From contig NZ_AP023396.1 of assembly GCF_014466955.1 (NCBI RefSeq), forward strand, positions 4,774,001 through 4,838,000: a stretch of 64,000 nt of DNA. The letters run 5' to 3'. The first letter of the stretch is position 1. Each line of letters opens with the position of its first letter. The notes under the pieces were generated by a model that searched no databases, was not told the DNA's origin, and saw only the letters and a program-made list of their open reading frames with translations. This document shows positions 35,481 through 43,778 of the stretch, piece by piece. Both the position numbers and the translations under genes were made by a program. The DNA comes from Nocardia wallacei. Lineage in GTDB: Bacteria; Actinomycetota; Actinomycetes; Mycobacteriales; Mycobacteriaceae.

Positions 35481-35940
35481 TCAGCTCCGCCGGGTTGGGG
35501 TTCGTGCTCACCTGGACAGCGACTCGGCCGGAGCCGTCGAGGGTGAAAAACGCGGCGTGCCAACCGTAGTGGCCGTCGTACTGGGTGTTGCGCGTCTCGG
35601 TCAGGTTCGCGCCGGTGTCCAGGTTCCGCATCGTGACGGTGGTGGAGATTTCGCAGTTGCCGCCCGGCGATCCGGACAGCGAGCCCAGCGGGTTGGGGTC
35701 GGGGGTGAAGTTCACCGTCACCCTGGCCGAGCTGTCGATGAAGTTGGCGAACTCGCCCGCCTGCTGCCCCCGACTGGCGGACACCTCGGCGGTGACCTTG
35801 CCCGAGCACCCCGGCGTCGACCCGTTGACCTGGGCGGGCTCGAAATACAACGGGTCAGCGGACGCCGGGCCGGTCGGCACGAAGAACACCAGAATCGGCA
35901 GGATCGGCGCTGCCACGACCTTCAGTACGCCACGCTTCAC
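35455..35940 (-). CDS. Small secreted protein of unknown function
   Basis: 161 residues with a clear Sec signal: basic start MKRG, hydrophobic core to about residue 24, cleavage after ASA. The mature part (about 133 residues) is beta-rich, with NFTPDPNPLG, NCEISTTVTMRNLDTG and GRVAVQVSTNPNPAEL, and two cysteines (in STPGCSGK and GGNCEIS) that may form a disulfide. The GTG at 35940 has AAGGACGGAA upstream. Much longer open frames continue upstream antisense to the second LLM gene and are not real. I do not recognise the family. Confidence 0.75.
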   Translation of the reverse strand: MKRGVLKVVAAPILPILVFFVPTGPASADPLYFEPAQVNGSTPGCSGKVTAEVSASRGQQAGEFANFIDSSARVTVNFTPDPNPLGSLSGSPGGNCEISTTVTMRNLDTGANLTETRNTQYDGHYGWHAAFFTLDGSGRVAVQVSTNPNPAELIIDVPAPA

Positions 35941-36090
35941 GACTTCCGTCCTTCCTCGCGCCCCACAGGGATCGGGCAACTCCAGCGAACCGGCCTTACG
36001 GTACCCGCCCGGAAGGTGACACGCCGAGGCTCCGATGAGTTCGGGATACCGGCGTCGTCTCTGAATACACCGCACAGGAAGGACTCCATC

Positions 36091-36897
36091 ATGCCGAGAC
36101 CGATTCGATTCGGGGTCGTCGCCCCGCTCATGAGCGACCTGCCGACATGGCGCGATCGGGTGCGGCGCATCGCCGACAGCGGTTACTCGACGCTGCTGGT
36201 GCCCGACTTCCCGCTCACCCAACCGGCGCCCGGACCGTTGCTGGCCACCGCCGCGGCACTGACCGACCTGCGCGTGGGCACCTGGGTGTACGCCTCCCCG
36301 TTCCGCCCGGCCTGGCTGACGGCGTGGGAGGCGCACTCGCTGTCGCTGCTCACCGACGGCCGCTTCGAGATGGGCATCGGCACCGGCAGACCGGGCATCG
36401 AGGACGAGCTGCGCGAGAAGGGCGTGCCCGGCGTGCCACCACCGAGCGAGCGGCTGGCCCAGATCCGGGACACCGTCACCCGACTGCGGGAGTTCGACGG
36501 CCCGGACCGCCACACGCCCGTGGCGATGGCCGTGATCGGCCCGAAGGCCCGGGCGCTGGCGGCCGAGGTCGCCGACACGGTCACCTTCGTGCTGGGAGAT
36601 CAGCCGCGCGGCGAAGTCGAGCGGCTGGCGCGCGACTTCCGCCACCGCGAGGACATCGAACTCGCGCTCGCCGTGCCGGTCATCGGCGACGCCGTCGCGC
36701 CGCACATGGCGCCACCCGACACCGACACCGCCGCCCTGCACGCGGCCGACGCGGTGACCGCGCTGCCGGACGACCCGGCCGCCGCGGCCGAGGAGATCCA
36801 GCGCCGCCACGAGGAGATCGGCTTCTCCTACTTCGTCTTCGGTGCCGACTTCGCCGAGAGGTTCGCTCCGGTCGTCGCCGACCTCGCCGGACGCTAG
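36091..36897 (+). CDS. LLM-class flavin/F420-dependent oxidoreductase
   Basis: 268 residues, TIM-barrel luciferase-like family. It starts IRFGVVAPLMSDLPTWRDRVRRIADSGYSTLLVPDF; the central block LSLLTDGRFEMGIGTGRPGIEDELR is diagnostic. The C-terminus YFVFGADFAERFAPVVADLAG closes the barrel. Substrate unknown. ATG 36091 has AGGAAGGA upstream. It is a different subfamily from the IS-split gene 1 kb away, so it probably does not replace it. Confidence 0.85.
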   Translation: MPRPIRFGVVAPLMSDLPTWRDRVRRIADSGYSTLLVPDFPLTQPAPGPLLATAAALTDLRVGTWVYASPFRPAWLTAWEAHSLSLLTDGRFEMGIGTGRPGIEDELREKGVPGVPPPSERLAQIRDTVTRLREFDGPDRHTPVAMAVIGPKARALAAEVADTVTFVLGDQPRGEVERLARDFRHREDIELALAVPVIGDAVAPHMAPPDTDTAALHAADAVTALPDDPAAAAEEIQRRHEEIGFSYFVFGADFAERFAPVVADLAGR

Positions 36898-36930
36898 GCA
36901 CGAAGCCCCGGCGAAGAACCATCGCTCAGT

Positions 36931-36946
36931 TCGAACATATTTTCGA
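36931..36946. promoter_or_regulatory. LexA (SOS) box upstream of the Rpn-like gene
   Basis: TCGAAC-ATAT-TTTCGA matches the actinobacterial LexA consensus TCGAAC-N4-GTTCGA in 11 of 12 fixed positions. A -10-like TATTCT (36956-36961) follows, 7 bp before the ATG, so the box overlaps the promoter's upstream part. Confidence 0.65.
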
Positions 36947-36968
36947 ATCTCGAGCTATTCTCGTCGGC

Positions 36969-37847
36969 ATGGTCAGCTCCCGCCACGAGGCGATGCACCG
37001 GATCTTCCGTCATGACCCGGGGGTTTTCGCCCGCGCCTTCCGCGCCTTGGATCTGCCGTTCCCCGACCCGGTTTCGGTCGATCTGATGCCGACCGACCTC
37101 ACCGAGATCGCGCCGCTCGAGCGCCGTGTCGACAGCCTGTTACGAATCGGCACGGCCGAGGGCGCGTTCCTGCTGCTGGTCGAGGCGCAGAGTCAGGACG
37201 ATCCGGACAAACCCGCCGCCTGGGCCTACTACGTCGCCCACGCGCACAGCAAATACCGCCTGCCCGTGATTCTCCTGGTGGTCTGCCACGACAAGGTGAC
37301 CGCACTCTGGGCCGCCTCGCCGCCGACCATCGGGCTGCCGCTCTGGCCCAGTCTCACCATCCGCCCACTGGTGCTGGGCCCCGACAATCTCCCCGTGTTG
37401 ATCGACACCGCATCGGCGGCCGAAGACATCCCCCTGGCCTCGCTCGCCGCTATCGCGCACGCCAAACACCCGCGCATCGGTGACATACTGACAGCACTGG
37501 CCACCGCCTTGAAAGAGATCGGCGACGAGACCGACCGCGCCATTCTCGCCGAACTCACCGAACTCGGCCTGGGCCGCACCCCGGCCGCCCGGATCTGGAG
37601 GCAGTTGATGACCGACCTGTCGTTCTTCCGCTCGGAGTCTTCGCAGTTGCTGCGTGCCGAAGGGCGCGTCGAGGGACGCGTCGAGGGTATCGCGGGCAGC
37701 ATTCTACGGATCCTGGCGCGGCGCGGCGTCCCGGTGCCCGAGGCGGCCCGCGAGCGCATCACCGCCTGCGACGACGTGGAACTGCTCCACACCTGGCTCG
37801 ACCGCGCCGTCGACGCCACCTCCGTGGAGCAGGTCTTCGGCGGTTAG
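36969..37847 (+). CDS. Rpn/PD-(D/E)XK nuclease-family protein (SOS-linked)
   Basis: 292 residues. The N-terminal 110 residues resemble the Rpn/transposase-like restriction fold: RRVDSLLRIG, then FLLLVEAQSQDDPDKPAAW, which offers Asp and the Glu-x-Gln (E-x-Q/K) catalytic pair. The C-terminus is helical, with a repeated EGRVEGRVEG stretch. E. coli Rpn proteins are DNA endonucleases that promote recombination. The ATG at 36969 has no Shine-Dalgarno and sits 7 bp after TATTCT, suggesting a leaderless mRNA controlled by the LexA box. It is 29 bp from the AraC-type gene downstream. Confidence 0.72.
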   Translation: MVSSRHEAMHRIFRHDPGVFARAFRALDLPFPDPVSVDLMPTDLTEIAPLERRVDSLLRIGTAEGAFLLLVEAQSQDDPDKPAAWAYYVAHAHSKYRLPVILLVVCHDKVTALWAASPPTIGLPLWPSLTIRPLVLGPDNLPVLIDTASAAEDIPLASLAAIAHAKHPRIGDILTALATALKEIGDETDRAILAELTELGLGRTPAARIWRQLMTDLSFFRSESSQLLRAEGRVEGRVEGIAGSILRILARRGVPVPEAARERITACDDVELLHTWLDRAVDATSVEQVFGG

Positions 37848-37876
37848 CGGCTCCGCGCGGTTGCTACGGTCTGCGG

Positions 37877-38878
37877 GTGACCTCGACCGACGCCGGATAC
37901 ACGCTGCCCATCGCGCGGGTGCTGGCCATGGTCGAACTCGCGCAGGCACGCGGATGGGACGTGGCCGACATGCTCGGCGCGGCCGGAATCTCGCCGGAAC
38001 TGCTGGCCGAGGGCCGGTCCCGCGTCACGGTCGACCAGACGGTGCGGATGGTGCAGCGGCTGTGGCGCGCCACCGATGACGAATTGTTCGGTCTCGGACT
38101 GCATCCCATGCCGCGCGGCACCTTCCGGCTGGTGTGTTTCGCGTTGATCGGGGCCACCGACGTGGGTGCGGCGATCCGGCGGTTCGTCGGCTTCCAGAAG
38201 TCGCTGCCCGGCTTTCCGCCGCTGACGCTGACCGTCGAGGGCGAGGTTGCCCGCCTGGCCTTCGACATCGGCGCGGTGCGCAACCCGGTCGGCCTGATCA
38301 TCGACACCATGCTGACCGTGACCCACCGCTTCCTGGGCTGGGCGGCCGGCGGCCGGATCCTGCTGCGCCGCGTCGAAGTCCCCTATCCCCCTTCGGGTCT
38401 CGACGACTACGACCTGATATTCGGTGCGCCCGTGGTGTTCTCGGCGCCCGCCCCGGCACTGGTGTTCGACACCGCACAGCTGACCGCCCCGCTGGTGCGC
38501 GACGAGGACGACCTGCTGGCCTTCCTGCGTGACGCCCCGTCGGCCGTGATCGGCCGCCGCCACTATTCGCTGTCGCTCAGCGCTCAGGTGCGCCATATCC
38601 TCGAACGCGGCCGCACCGGCGCGTGGCCGACCCTCGACGAGGTCGCCGCGCAGCTGGCGATGAGCCCGTCGACGCTGCGCCGCAAGCTGCGCGAGGAACA
38701 CACCTCGGCCCGCGAGATCCGCGAGCAGATCCTGCGCGACGCCGCCGTCGCGAGCCTGGTCCGCGGCGAGGAGACGGTGGCCGCGCTGTCGCGACGGCTC
38801 GGGTTCTCCGAACCGAGCGCGTTCTCCCGCGCGTTCCGGCGCTGGACCGGCAGCCCGCCCGGCTCCTACCAGCGCTGA
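37877..38878 (+). CDS. AraC-family transcriptional regulator
   Basis: 333 residues. The N-terminal arabinose-binding-like domain (about 15-200) is of the type common in mycobacterial and nocardial lipid regulators, and the C-terminal double helix-turn-helix (about 240-330) has LDEVAAQLAMSPSTLRRKLREE and ALSRRLGFSEPSAFSRAFRRWTG. The GTG at 37877 starts 29 bp after the Rpn-like gene. The acyl-CoA dehydrogenase 127 bp downstream on the same strand is its most likely target. The inducing ligand is probably an acyl compound, by analogy only. Confidence 0.88.
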   Translation: MTSTDAGYTLPIARVLAMVELAQARGWDVADMLGAAGISPELLAEGRSRVTVDQTVRMVQRLWRATDDELFGLGLHPMPRGTFRLVCFALIGATDVGAAIRRFVGFQKSLPGFPPLTLTVEGEVARLAFDIGAVRNPVGLIIDTMLTVTHRFLGWAAGGRILLRRVEVPYPPSGLDDYDLIFGAPVVFSAPAPALVFDTAQLTAPLVRDEDDLLAFLRDAPSAVIGRRHYSLSLSAQVRHILERGRTGAWPTLDEVAAQLAMSPSTLRRKLREEHTSAREIREQILRDAAVASLVRGEETVAALSRRLGFSEPSAFSRAFRRWTGSPPGSYQR

Positions 38879-39005
38879 GCATCCGCCACACCCGCGATGC
38901 CGCGACTCGAGCGGTCCGGTCAAGGAAACGAGCGGTGCGGTCATTGGCGCTCGGTCACGGCACCGCCAGCATCGGAGGCACGCATTCGAACAGAGGAGTT
39001 CCGCC

Positions 39006-40151
39006 GTGCCTTTGCACCGTTCACCCTGGATGGACGAGGATCTGGACGCGCTGGCCGAACTGGCGCGCCAGTTCTTCGAGAAGGAGTGCGCGCCCAACGA
39101 GGACCGGTGGGGCCGCCAGCACCACGTGGACCGCGAGGTCTGGAACAAGGCCGGTGACGTCGGGCTGCTGTGCCTGAGCATCCCGGAGGAATACGGCGGG
39201 GGCGGCGGCACTTTCGCGCACGAGGCGGTGGTGGCGATCGAGCAGACCCGGGCGCTGGCGCCCAGCCTCGGCAACCCGGTGCACTCCACGATCGTCGCGC
39301 ACTACATCAACTCCTACGGTACCGAGGAGCAGAAGCGGGCCTGGCTGCCGAAGATGGCGAGCGGGGAGATCGTCGGGGCGATCGCCATGACCGAACCCGG
39401 CACGGGATCGGATCTGCAGAACATCCGCACCCGGGCGGCCGTGGACGGCGACGACTACGTCATCAACGGGGCCAAGACCTTCATCTCCAACGGCCTGCTC
39501 GCCGATCTGGTGATCGTCGCCGCCAAGACCGGTGAAGGCAAAGGGGCGGAGAGCGTTTCGCTCATCGCGGTGGAGACCACTCGCGACGGCTTCCGGCGCG
39601 GGCGCAACCTGGAGAAGGTGGGCCAGCACGGGCAGGACACCTGCGAGCTGTTCTTCGATGACGTGCGGGTGCCGAAGACGAACCTGCTCGGCACCGCCGA
39701 GGGGCTCGGTTTCATCCAGCTCATGCAGCAGTTGCCGCAGGAGCGGCTGATCCTCGCCGTCGCGGCGGCGGGCGCCATCGAGAAGTCGGTGGAGCTGACG
39801 ATCGCCTACACCAAGGAGCGCGAGGCCTTCGGCAAGCCGATCTTCAAGTTCCAGAACACCCAGTTCGTGCTGGCCGAATGCGACACCATCAAAAGCGTGG
39901 CCTGGGCGTTCACCGACGACTGCATCGCCAAGCATCTGCGTGGCGAACTGGACGTCCCCACCGCCGCGAAGGCGAAGTGGTGGCTCACCGAGCAACAGTG
40001 CCGCGTCGCCGACGAATGCCTGCAACTGTTCGGCGGCTACGGCTACATGGCCGAATACCCCATCTCCCGCGCCTTCACCGACGCCCGCATCCAGAAGATC
40101 TACGGCGGCACCAACGAGATCATGAAGGTCATCATCGGCCGGAGCCTGTGA
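39006..40151 (+). CDS. Acyl-CoA dehydrogenase (LCAD/IVD-like)
   Basis: 381-residue FAD enzyme for alpha,beta-dehydrogenation of acyl-CoA. AMTEPGTGSDLQNI and ECLQLFGGYGYM are the family signatures. The MCAD-type glutamate position is Gly (IYGGTNEIMK), while PQERL carries Glu246, the catalytic base used by long-chain and isovaleryl-CoA dehydrogenases, so it belongs to that branch. GTG 39006 follows AGAGGAGTTCCGCC. It is probably controlled by the AraC-type protein upstream. Its 3' end faces a decayed MerR gene. Confidence 0.92.
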   Translation: MPLHRSPWMDEDLDALAELARQFFEKECAPNEDRWGRQHHVDREVWNKAGDVGLLCLSIPEEYGGGGGTFAHEAVVAIEQTRALAPSLGNPVHSTIVAHYINSYGTEEQKRAWLPKMASGEIVGAIAMTEPGTGSDLQNIRTRAAVDGDDYVINGAKTFISNGLLADLVIVAAKTGEGKGAESVSLIAVETTRDGFRRGRNLEKVGQHGQDTCELFFDDVRVPKTNLLGTAEGLGFIQLMQQLPQERLILAVAAAGAIEKSVELTIAYTKEREAFGKPIFKFQNTQFVLAECDTIKSVAWAFTDDCIAKHLRGELDVPTAAKAKWWLTEQQCRVADECLQLFGGYGYMAEYPISRAFTDARIQKIYGGTNEIMKVIIGRSL

Positions 40152-40247
40152 TCGACGTTGCCGCATGCGGTCGAATTCTTCTTGTGTGAGTGGCTGATTC
40201 ATGTGGATGAGATCGGAGTCGGGTTCGGCCGCGAGCAAGTCCGCGAT

Positions 40248-40448
40248 CTACTCGAGCGGAAAACCGAAGTCGCGCAAGGCGACAATGCGGTGCAGCCGCC
40301 GGACGTCGGCCTCGGCGTAGCAGCGATGCCCGCCCGAGGTTCGCGACGACGGCGGGAGCAGGCCGAGCCGGTCGTAGTGATGGAGCGCTCGGACGGTCAC
40401 GCCGGTTTCCCGGGCCAGGTCGCCGATCCGCCACATTCGCTCGTCCAT
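40248..40448 (-). pseudogene. MerR-family regulator truncated by an in-frame amber codon
   Basis: ATG 40448 has AGGAGGC 4 bp upstream. The 66 residues give a full winged helix (MWRIGDLARETGVTVRALHH to LRDFGFPLE). The next codon is TAG at 40248-40250, where relatives have a second Glu (FPLEEI); one G-to-T change would explain it. The same frame then continues IADLLAAEPDSDLIHM before losing similarity near the acyl-CoA dehydrogenase stop. A free 66-residue DNA-binding peptide could still be made. The operator upstream is intact. Confidence 0.65.
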
Positions 40449-40482
40449 GGCCGCCTCCTGTCGGTGTGCGGTTTCCACGCTA

Positions 40483-40505
40483 GAACCTGACGTAACGTCG
40501 GGTTC
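40483..40505. promoter_or_regulatory. MerR/TipA-type operator
   Basis: GAACCTGACGT-A-ACGTCGGGTTC: 11-bp arms around one base with a single mismatch. It lies 35 bp upstream of the truncated MerR start, where such regulators bind their own promoter. Confidence 0.65.
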
Positions 40506-40537
40506 AAGGGTGAATTCGCGACCTCCGGCGGCGTCGT

Positions 40538-40966
40538 CTACTCGGTGGTGAGTTCGGCGAGAGCGTCGGCGGCGTCGCGGTTGCCGCCCGCGGCGAGGCG
40601 GCGCAGTTCGATGAGGTCGTGCTGTTCGGCGGCCAGCTGGACCAGTTCGTCGACGGCGTCGGAATTGCCCTGCTCGGCCCAGCGGCGTAGTTCGCTCATG
40701 TCGCCGCGTTCGACGGCCAGTTCGATCAGCGCGTCGACGGCGTCACGGCTGCCTCGGTCGGCCAGGTGCCGTAGCTCGTCCACGTCGTCGCGCTCGCTCG
40801 CGAGCTCGACCAGGTGGTCTGCGGCGTCGGGGTAGCCGCGATCGGCCCAGGTGCGCAGTTCGGCCAGATCCTCGCGCGCGGCGGCCGCCTCGATCAACTC
40901 GGCGATCGCGTCACTGTCCCCGCCGGCCGCGCGGGTTCGCAGCTCGGTCAGTTCGGGATCGGTCAT
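40538..40966 (-). CDS. Five-fold 28-residue helical repeat protein
   Basis: 142 residues built almost wholly from five units of 28 residues with the pattern ELRxxAxxGxxDAxxxLxELAxERxDx (units begin near residues 7, 35, 63, 91 and 119; the last is short). Each unit would form a helix pair as in Sel1/TPR-like or HEAT-like solenoids, suggesting a protein-binding role. It is acidic and cytoplasmic with no other domain. The ATG at 40966 has AAAGGGG upstream. Function unknown. Confidence 0.75.
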   Translation of the reverse strand: MTDPELTELRTRAAGGDSDAIAELIEAAAAREDLAELRTWADRGYPDAADHLVELASERDDVDELRHLADRGSRDAVDALIELAVERGDMSELRRWAEQGNSDAVDELVQLAAEQHDLIELRRLAAGGNRDAADALAELTTE

Positions 40967-41198
40967 GCGGTACGCCCCTTTCGATGGTCCCCAGGCGGAT
41001 CTCCGACTCCGACCGAGCATATTCCGCCGCGGCCGCGGCTCGGGGATTGCCCGACACGTCCCGCCCGCCGGGATGTTGCGATCCGGAAGTCGCGGCCCCG
41101 CCATACAATCCACCCGGCGCGCAAAGTCCCGGCCGAGAGCGTGCCGGAAACAGCAACGGCACATCGGGACGACTGGGCCAGCACGCCGAAATGGCGGT

Positions 41199-41267
41199 GG
41201 AGCACCCCGGGACAGCAAGGCGGAGCGCCCCGGAACAGCAAGGCGGAGCACACCGGAAGAGCAGGGC
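41199..41267. repeat. Three tandem copies of a 23-bp repeat
   Basis: Copies at 41199-41221, 41222-41244 and 41245-41267 follow the pattern GGAGCRCMCCGGRA then CAGCAAGGC or GAGCAGGGC. They lie in the 505-bp spacer between the repeat-protein gene and the secreted-protein gene, just before the 8-bp array. Confidence 0.8.
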
Positions 41268-41294
41268 GGGATGACCGCGACGCACAGCGGTTTT

Positions 41295-41372
41295 CGGGAG
41301 CACGGGAGCACGGGAGCACGGGAGCACGGGAGCACGGGAGCACGGGAGCACGGGAGCACGGGAGCACGGGAG
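41295..41372. repeat. Perfect 8-bp microsatellite, (CACGGGAG)x9 plus a partial copy
   Basis: 41301-41372 is nine uninterrupted identical 8-bp units, preceded by CGGGAG (41295-41300). Perfect short repeats of this length are prone to slipped-strand copy-number change. The unit is not a multiple of three and no gene is read through it; it lies about 100 bp upstream of the secreted-protein start. Confidence 0.95.
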
Positions 41373-41471
41373 GATAGCCGAAGACCGGGACGACGCGGCG
41401 AGGCCAGCGCTACGAAGCCGAGAGCGGGCTGGGCCCGGATCGAAACACCGCGGGGCGAACGAGGAGGGCGT

Positions 41472-42152
41472 ATGAGTGGCACGCGGATTATGGGAGTTCT
41501 CGCGGCACTGGCGGTTTCGCTTGGCGTGGGGCCGGTTGCGGCACCCGCGCACGCGGGGCCTGCCGACTGTGTGGCGGGTGATCCGCTGCGGCCCGAGGCG
41601 GAGCTGTTCGCCACCGACAACACGGCCACCATCACCGACCCGGGCGATGCGCGGTTGCGCGACCGGCTGGAGGTTTTCGAGCTCCAGGTCGACGGCATCG
41701 CGTTGCAGCAGCTCGTCCTGCCGGTCGGCTCGACACTGGTCAGCGGCGTGTTCTGGTCCGACACACAGCAGCGGGCCACCTATGAGCGGTCGCGCGCCTT
41801 CCACCTGGCCTGCCTGGCCGGGCCCGACCTGCGGCGTGTCGCGGAGCGGGTGCGCACGCAGTTCCGCCAGGAGTCGGTGCTGACCTTCGAGCCGTTGCCC
41901 GCCGACTCCCCCGCCCGCGACGCCTTCACCGTCGAGGTACCCGGCATCGACGTCACCCGCTTCCACGATGCCCTGGTCTCCGATCCACAGGCTCGCGATC
42001 GTCTCGCCGGCGGCTCGGTCACCGAGGACAACACCCTCATCCTGATCGCCGACCTCGCCGACCTTCCGCTGGTCCAGCGCTTCGTCACCGGGCTCGGCGC
42101 CACCTGGAACCCGGCCGAGATCCGTTACGGCGACCGCGAATTCGTGGAGTGA
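41472..42152 (+). CDS. Secreted protein of unknown function
   Basis: 226 residues with a Sec signal (core about 7-24, cleavage after AHA near residue 28). The mature protein has two cysteines (ADCVAGD and HLACLAG) that may form a disulfide, an acidic early segment with LEVFELQVDGIALQQLVLPVGS, and no catalytic motif I recognise. ATG 41472 has GAGGAGGG 3 bp upstream. The long frame upstream of it runs through the microsatellite and is not used. Convergent with the UbiB gene (13 bp between stops). The 8-bp array upstream could vary its expression. Confidence 0.7.
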   Translation: MSGTRIMGVLAALAVSLGVGPVAAPAHAGPADCVAGDPLRPEAELFATDNTATITDPGDARLRDRLEVFELQVDGIALQQLVLPVGSTLVSGVFWSDTQQRATYERSRAFHLACLAGPDLRRVAERVRTQFRQESVLTFEPLPADSPARDAFTVEVPGIDVTRFHDALVSDPQARDRLAGGSVTEDNTLILIADLADLPLVQRFVTGLGATWNPAEIRYGDREFVE

Positions 42153-42165
42153 TACGGACAGCCGC

Positions 42166-43542
42166 TCAGTCCGGCAGGTCGATCCCCTGCTCGGCGGCCT
42201 TGGCGGCCACCTCCTCGGGAAAGATGTTGCGGAACAGGTAGAGATCCTGCCCCAGGCGCCAGCCGGGCGCCAGCGCCACCGCGTACCGTTCGAAATATCC
42301 GAGCTGCTTGCCCATCAGCATGAGCTGCTCGGGACCGGAGGCCCCGCGGCGCTTGCCGAATTCCACCATGCGGGCGGCGACCTTGCCCATGTCCAGCTGA
42401 GCCAGCTTGCCCGACAGCACCGGCGCCAGCGCGGTCGCCAGCTGCCGCCCGATGGTGGCGTCGTCGCCGGCATCGCCGTCGACCAGATCCAGCTCCCGCA
42501 GCGCCCGCGCGACCGGTCGGAAGTCGCCGTCGATGGCGCTGGCGTGGAACAGCGCGCCCACGAACTCCCGCCACTGCGGGGTCATCTTGCCGACGATGCC
42601 GAAGTCGAGCATGGCCGCCCGGCCGTCCTCGAGCAGCCACAGGTTGCCCGCGTGCACGTCGCCGTGGAAGAGCCCGTGCACCACAACACTTTCCACCCAC
42701 GCCTTCACCAGGCGGCGGATCAGCAGTTCCGGATCGGGATGCACCGCGCGGATGTCGTCGAAACGGTCCAGCGGCATACCGCGCATGCGTTCCATGCACA
42801 GCACACGAGGTCCGCAGTAGTCCCAGTACACCTCGGGCACAACGACATTCGCGTTGTCGCCGAAGGCGCGCAGGTGGGCGCGGGCGCGGGTCTGGTTGTC
42901 GGCCTCGTTGCGGAAGTCCAGCTCGGCGACGGTGGTCTCGTACAGATCGCGCACCACGCCCTCGGCGTTGGCGATGCGGGCGTTCTCCGAGCGCTTCTGC
43001 ATCATGCCCGCCAGCCGGTACGCCGCGCGCAGGTCGACGATCATGCGCCGCGCGATATCGGGCCGCTGCACCTTCACCACGGCGGGCCGACCGTCGGCGA
43101 GCACGCAGCCGTGCACCTGCGCGACCGACGCCGCCGACAGCGGCACATCGTCGAATTCCCGGAACAGTTCGGCGACGGGCCGCCCCAGGTCGGCTTCGAT
43201 GATGGCCCGCGCGTCGACCGCGGGGAACGGCGGCACGTCGTCGAGACAGCGCAGGCACGCGTCGGTCAGCTCCCGCGGGAACGACGCGGGTGACGAGGCG
43301 ATCAGCTGCCCGAGTTTGACGAACATCGGGCCGAGCGTCTCGAACCCGTCGACCACGCCGTCGGCCATGGCACGCCGCCGCTTCGGGCGGCGCAGTCCAC
43401 CGCGCACGACCCGACGGGTCACCGCCGCACCGAGCACGGTCCCGATGACGGCGGTCCGCCGGAATTCGGAGAAGCCGAACTTGTCCAGGGCGGGCCGCCG
43501 GACCTCGGTCTCGGGCACGGTGTCGGTCTCGAGCGCCGTCAC
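42166..43542 (-). CDS. ABC1/UbiB (AarF) family atypical kinase
   Basis: 458 residues. Family-specific motifs are complete: KxGQ in FVKLGQLIASS, the Ala-rich loop LSAASVAQVH, the Lys in VVKVQRPD, the catalytic HGDVHAGNL and the metal Asp in LDFGIVGKM. UbiB-type proteins are small-molecule-handling ATPases tied to quinone or lipid metabolism; in actinobacteria the partner is unknown. No C-terminal membrane helix is obvious. The GTG at 43542 starts the frame. It follows the mycolyl-esterase gene on the same strand by 236 bp. Confidence 0.87.
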   Translation of the reverse strand: MTALETDTVPETEVRRPALDKFGFSEFRRTAVIGTVLGAAVTRRVVRGGLRRPKRRRAMADGVVDGFETLGPMFVKLGQLIASSPASFPRELTDACLRCLDDVPPFPAVDARAIIEADLGRPVAELFREFDDVPLSAASVAQVHGCVLADGRPAVVKVQRPDIARRMIVDLRAAYRLAGMMQKRSENARIANAEGVVRDLYETTVAELDFRNEADNQTRARAHLRAFGDNANVVVPEVYWDYCGPRVLCMERMRGMPLDRFDDIRAVHPDPELLIRRLVKAWVESVVVHGLFHGDVHAGNLWLLEDGRAAMLDFGIVGKMTPQWREFVGALFHASAIDGDFRPVARALRELDLVDGDAGDDATIGRQLATALAPVLSGKLAQLDMGKVAARMVEFGKRRGASGPEQLMLMGKQLGYFERYAVALAPGWRLGQDLYLFRNIFPEEVAAKAAEQGIDLPD

Positions 43543-43778
43543 CGCGCGCCGCCGATCGCCGGGCGCCCACCGTCCCGGGGGACGTGCTCGCCCGTAACGC
43601 TGTCCGCTGTTGTCTCGTGGCCCGCTGCTCGGCTCATCTGCACCGCTCCGACCGCCTTGTCGCTCTCGTTCGAAACGCCGACGTTCGACATTCCCCGGCG
43701 CCTGCCCTGGGCGGCGCCGGCTCGGCTGTACGACGGAAGTCTACGACGATTCCGCCGCGGGACCTGGCAGGCGCCGGG

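Noticed and set aside
35455..36810. Long minus-strand frame antisense to the second LLM gene
   Set aside because: Only the last 161 codons have a signal peptide and ribosome binding site; the rest is shadow sequence.
39021..40238. 405-codon minus-strand frame opposite the acyl-CoA dehydrogenase
   Set aside because: Apart from the first 30 codons, which continue the broken MerR gene, it is the antisense shadow of the dehydrogenase.
43668..43692. Two GTTCGA motifs that might be a second SOS box
   Set aside because: They are in direct orientation with 7-bp-type spacing, not the inverted TCGAAC-N4-GTTCGA layout of LexA.
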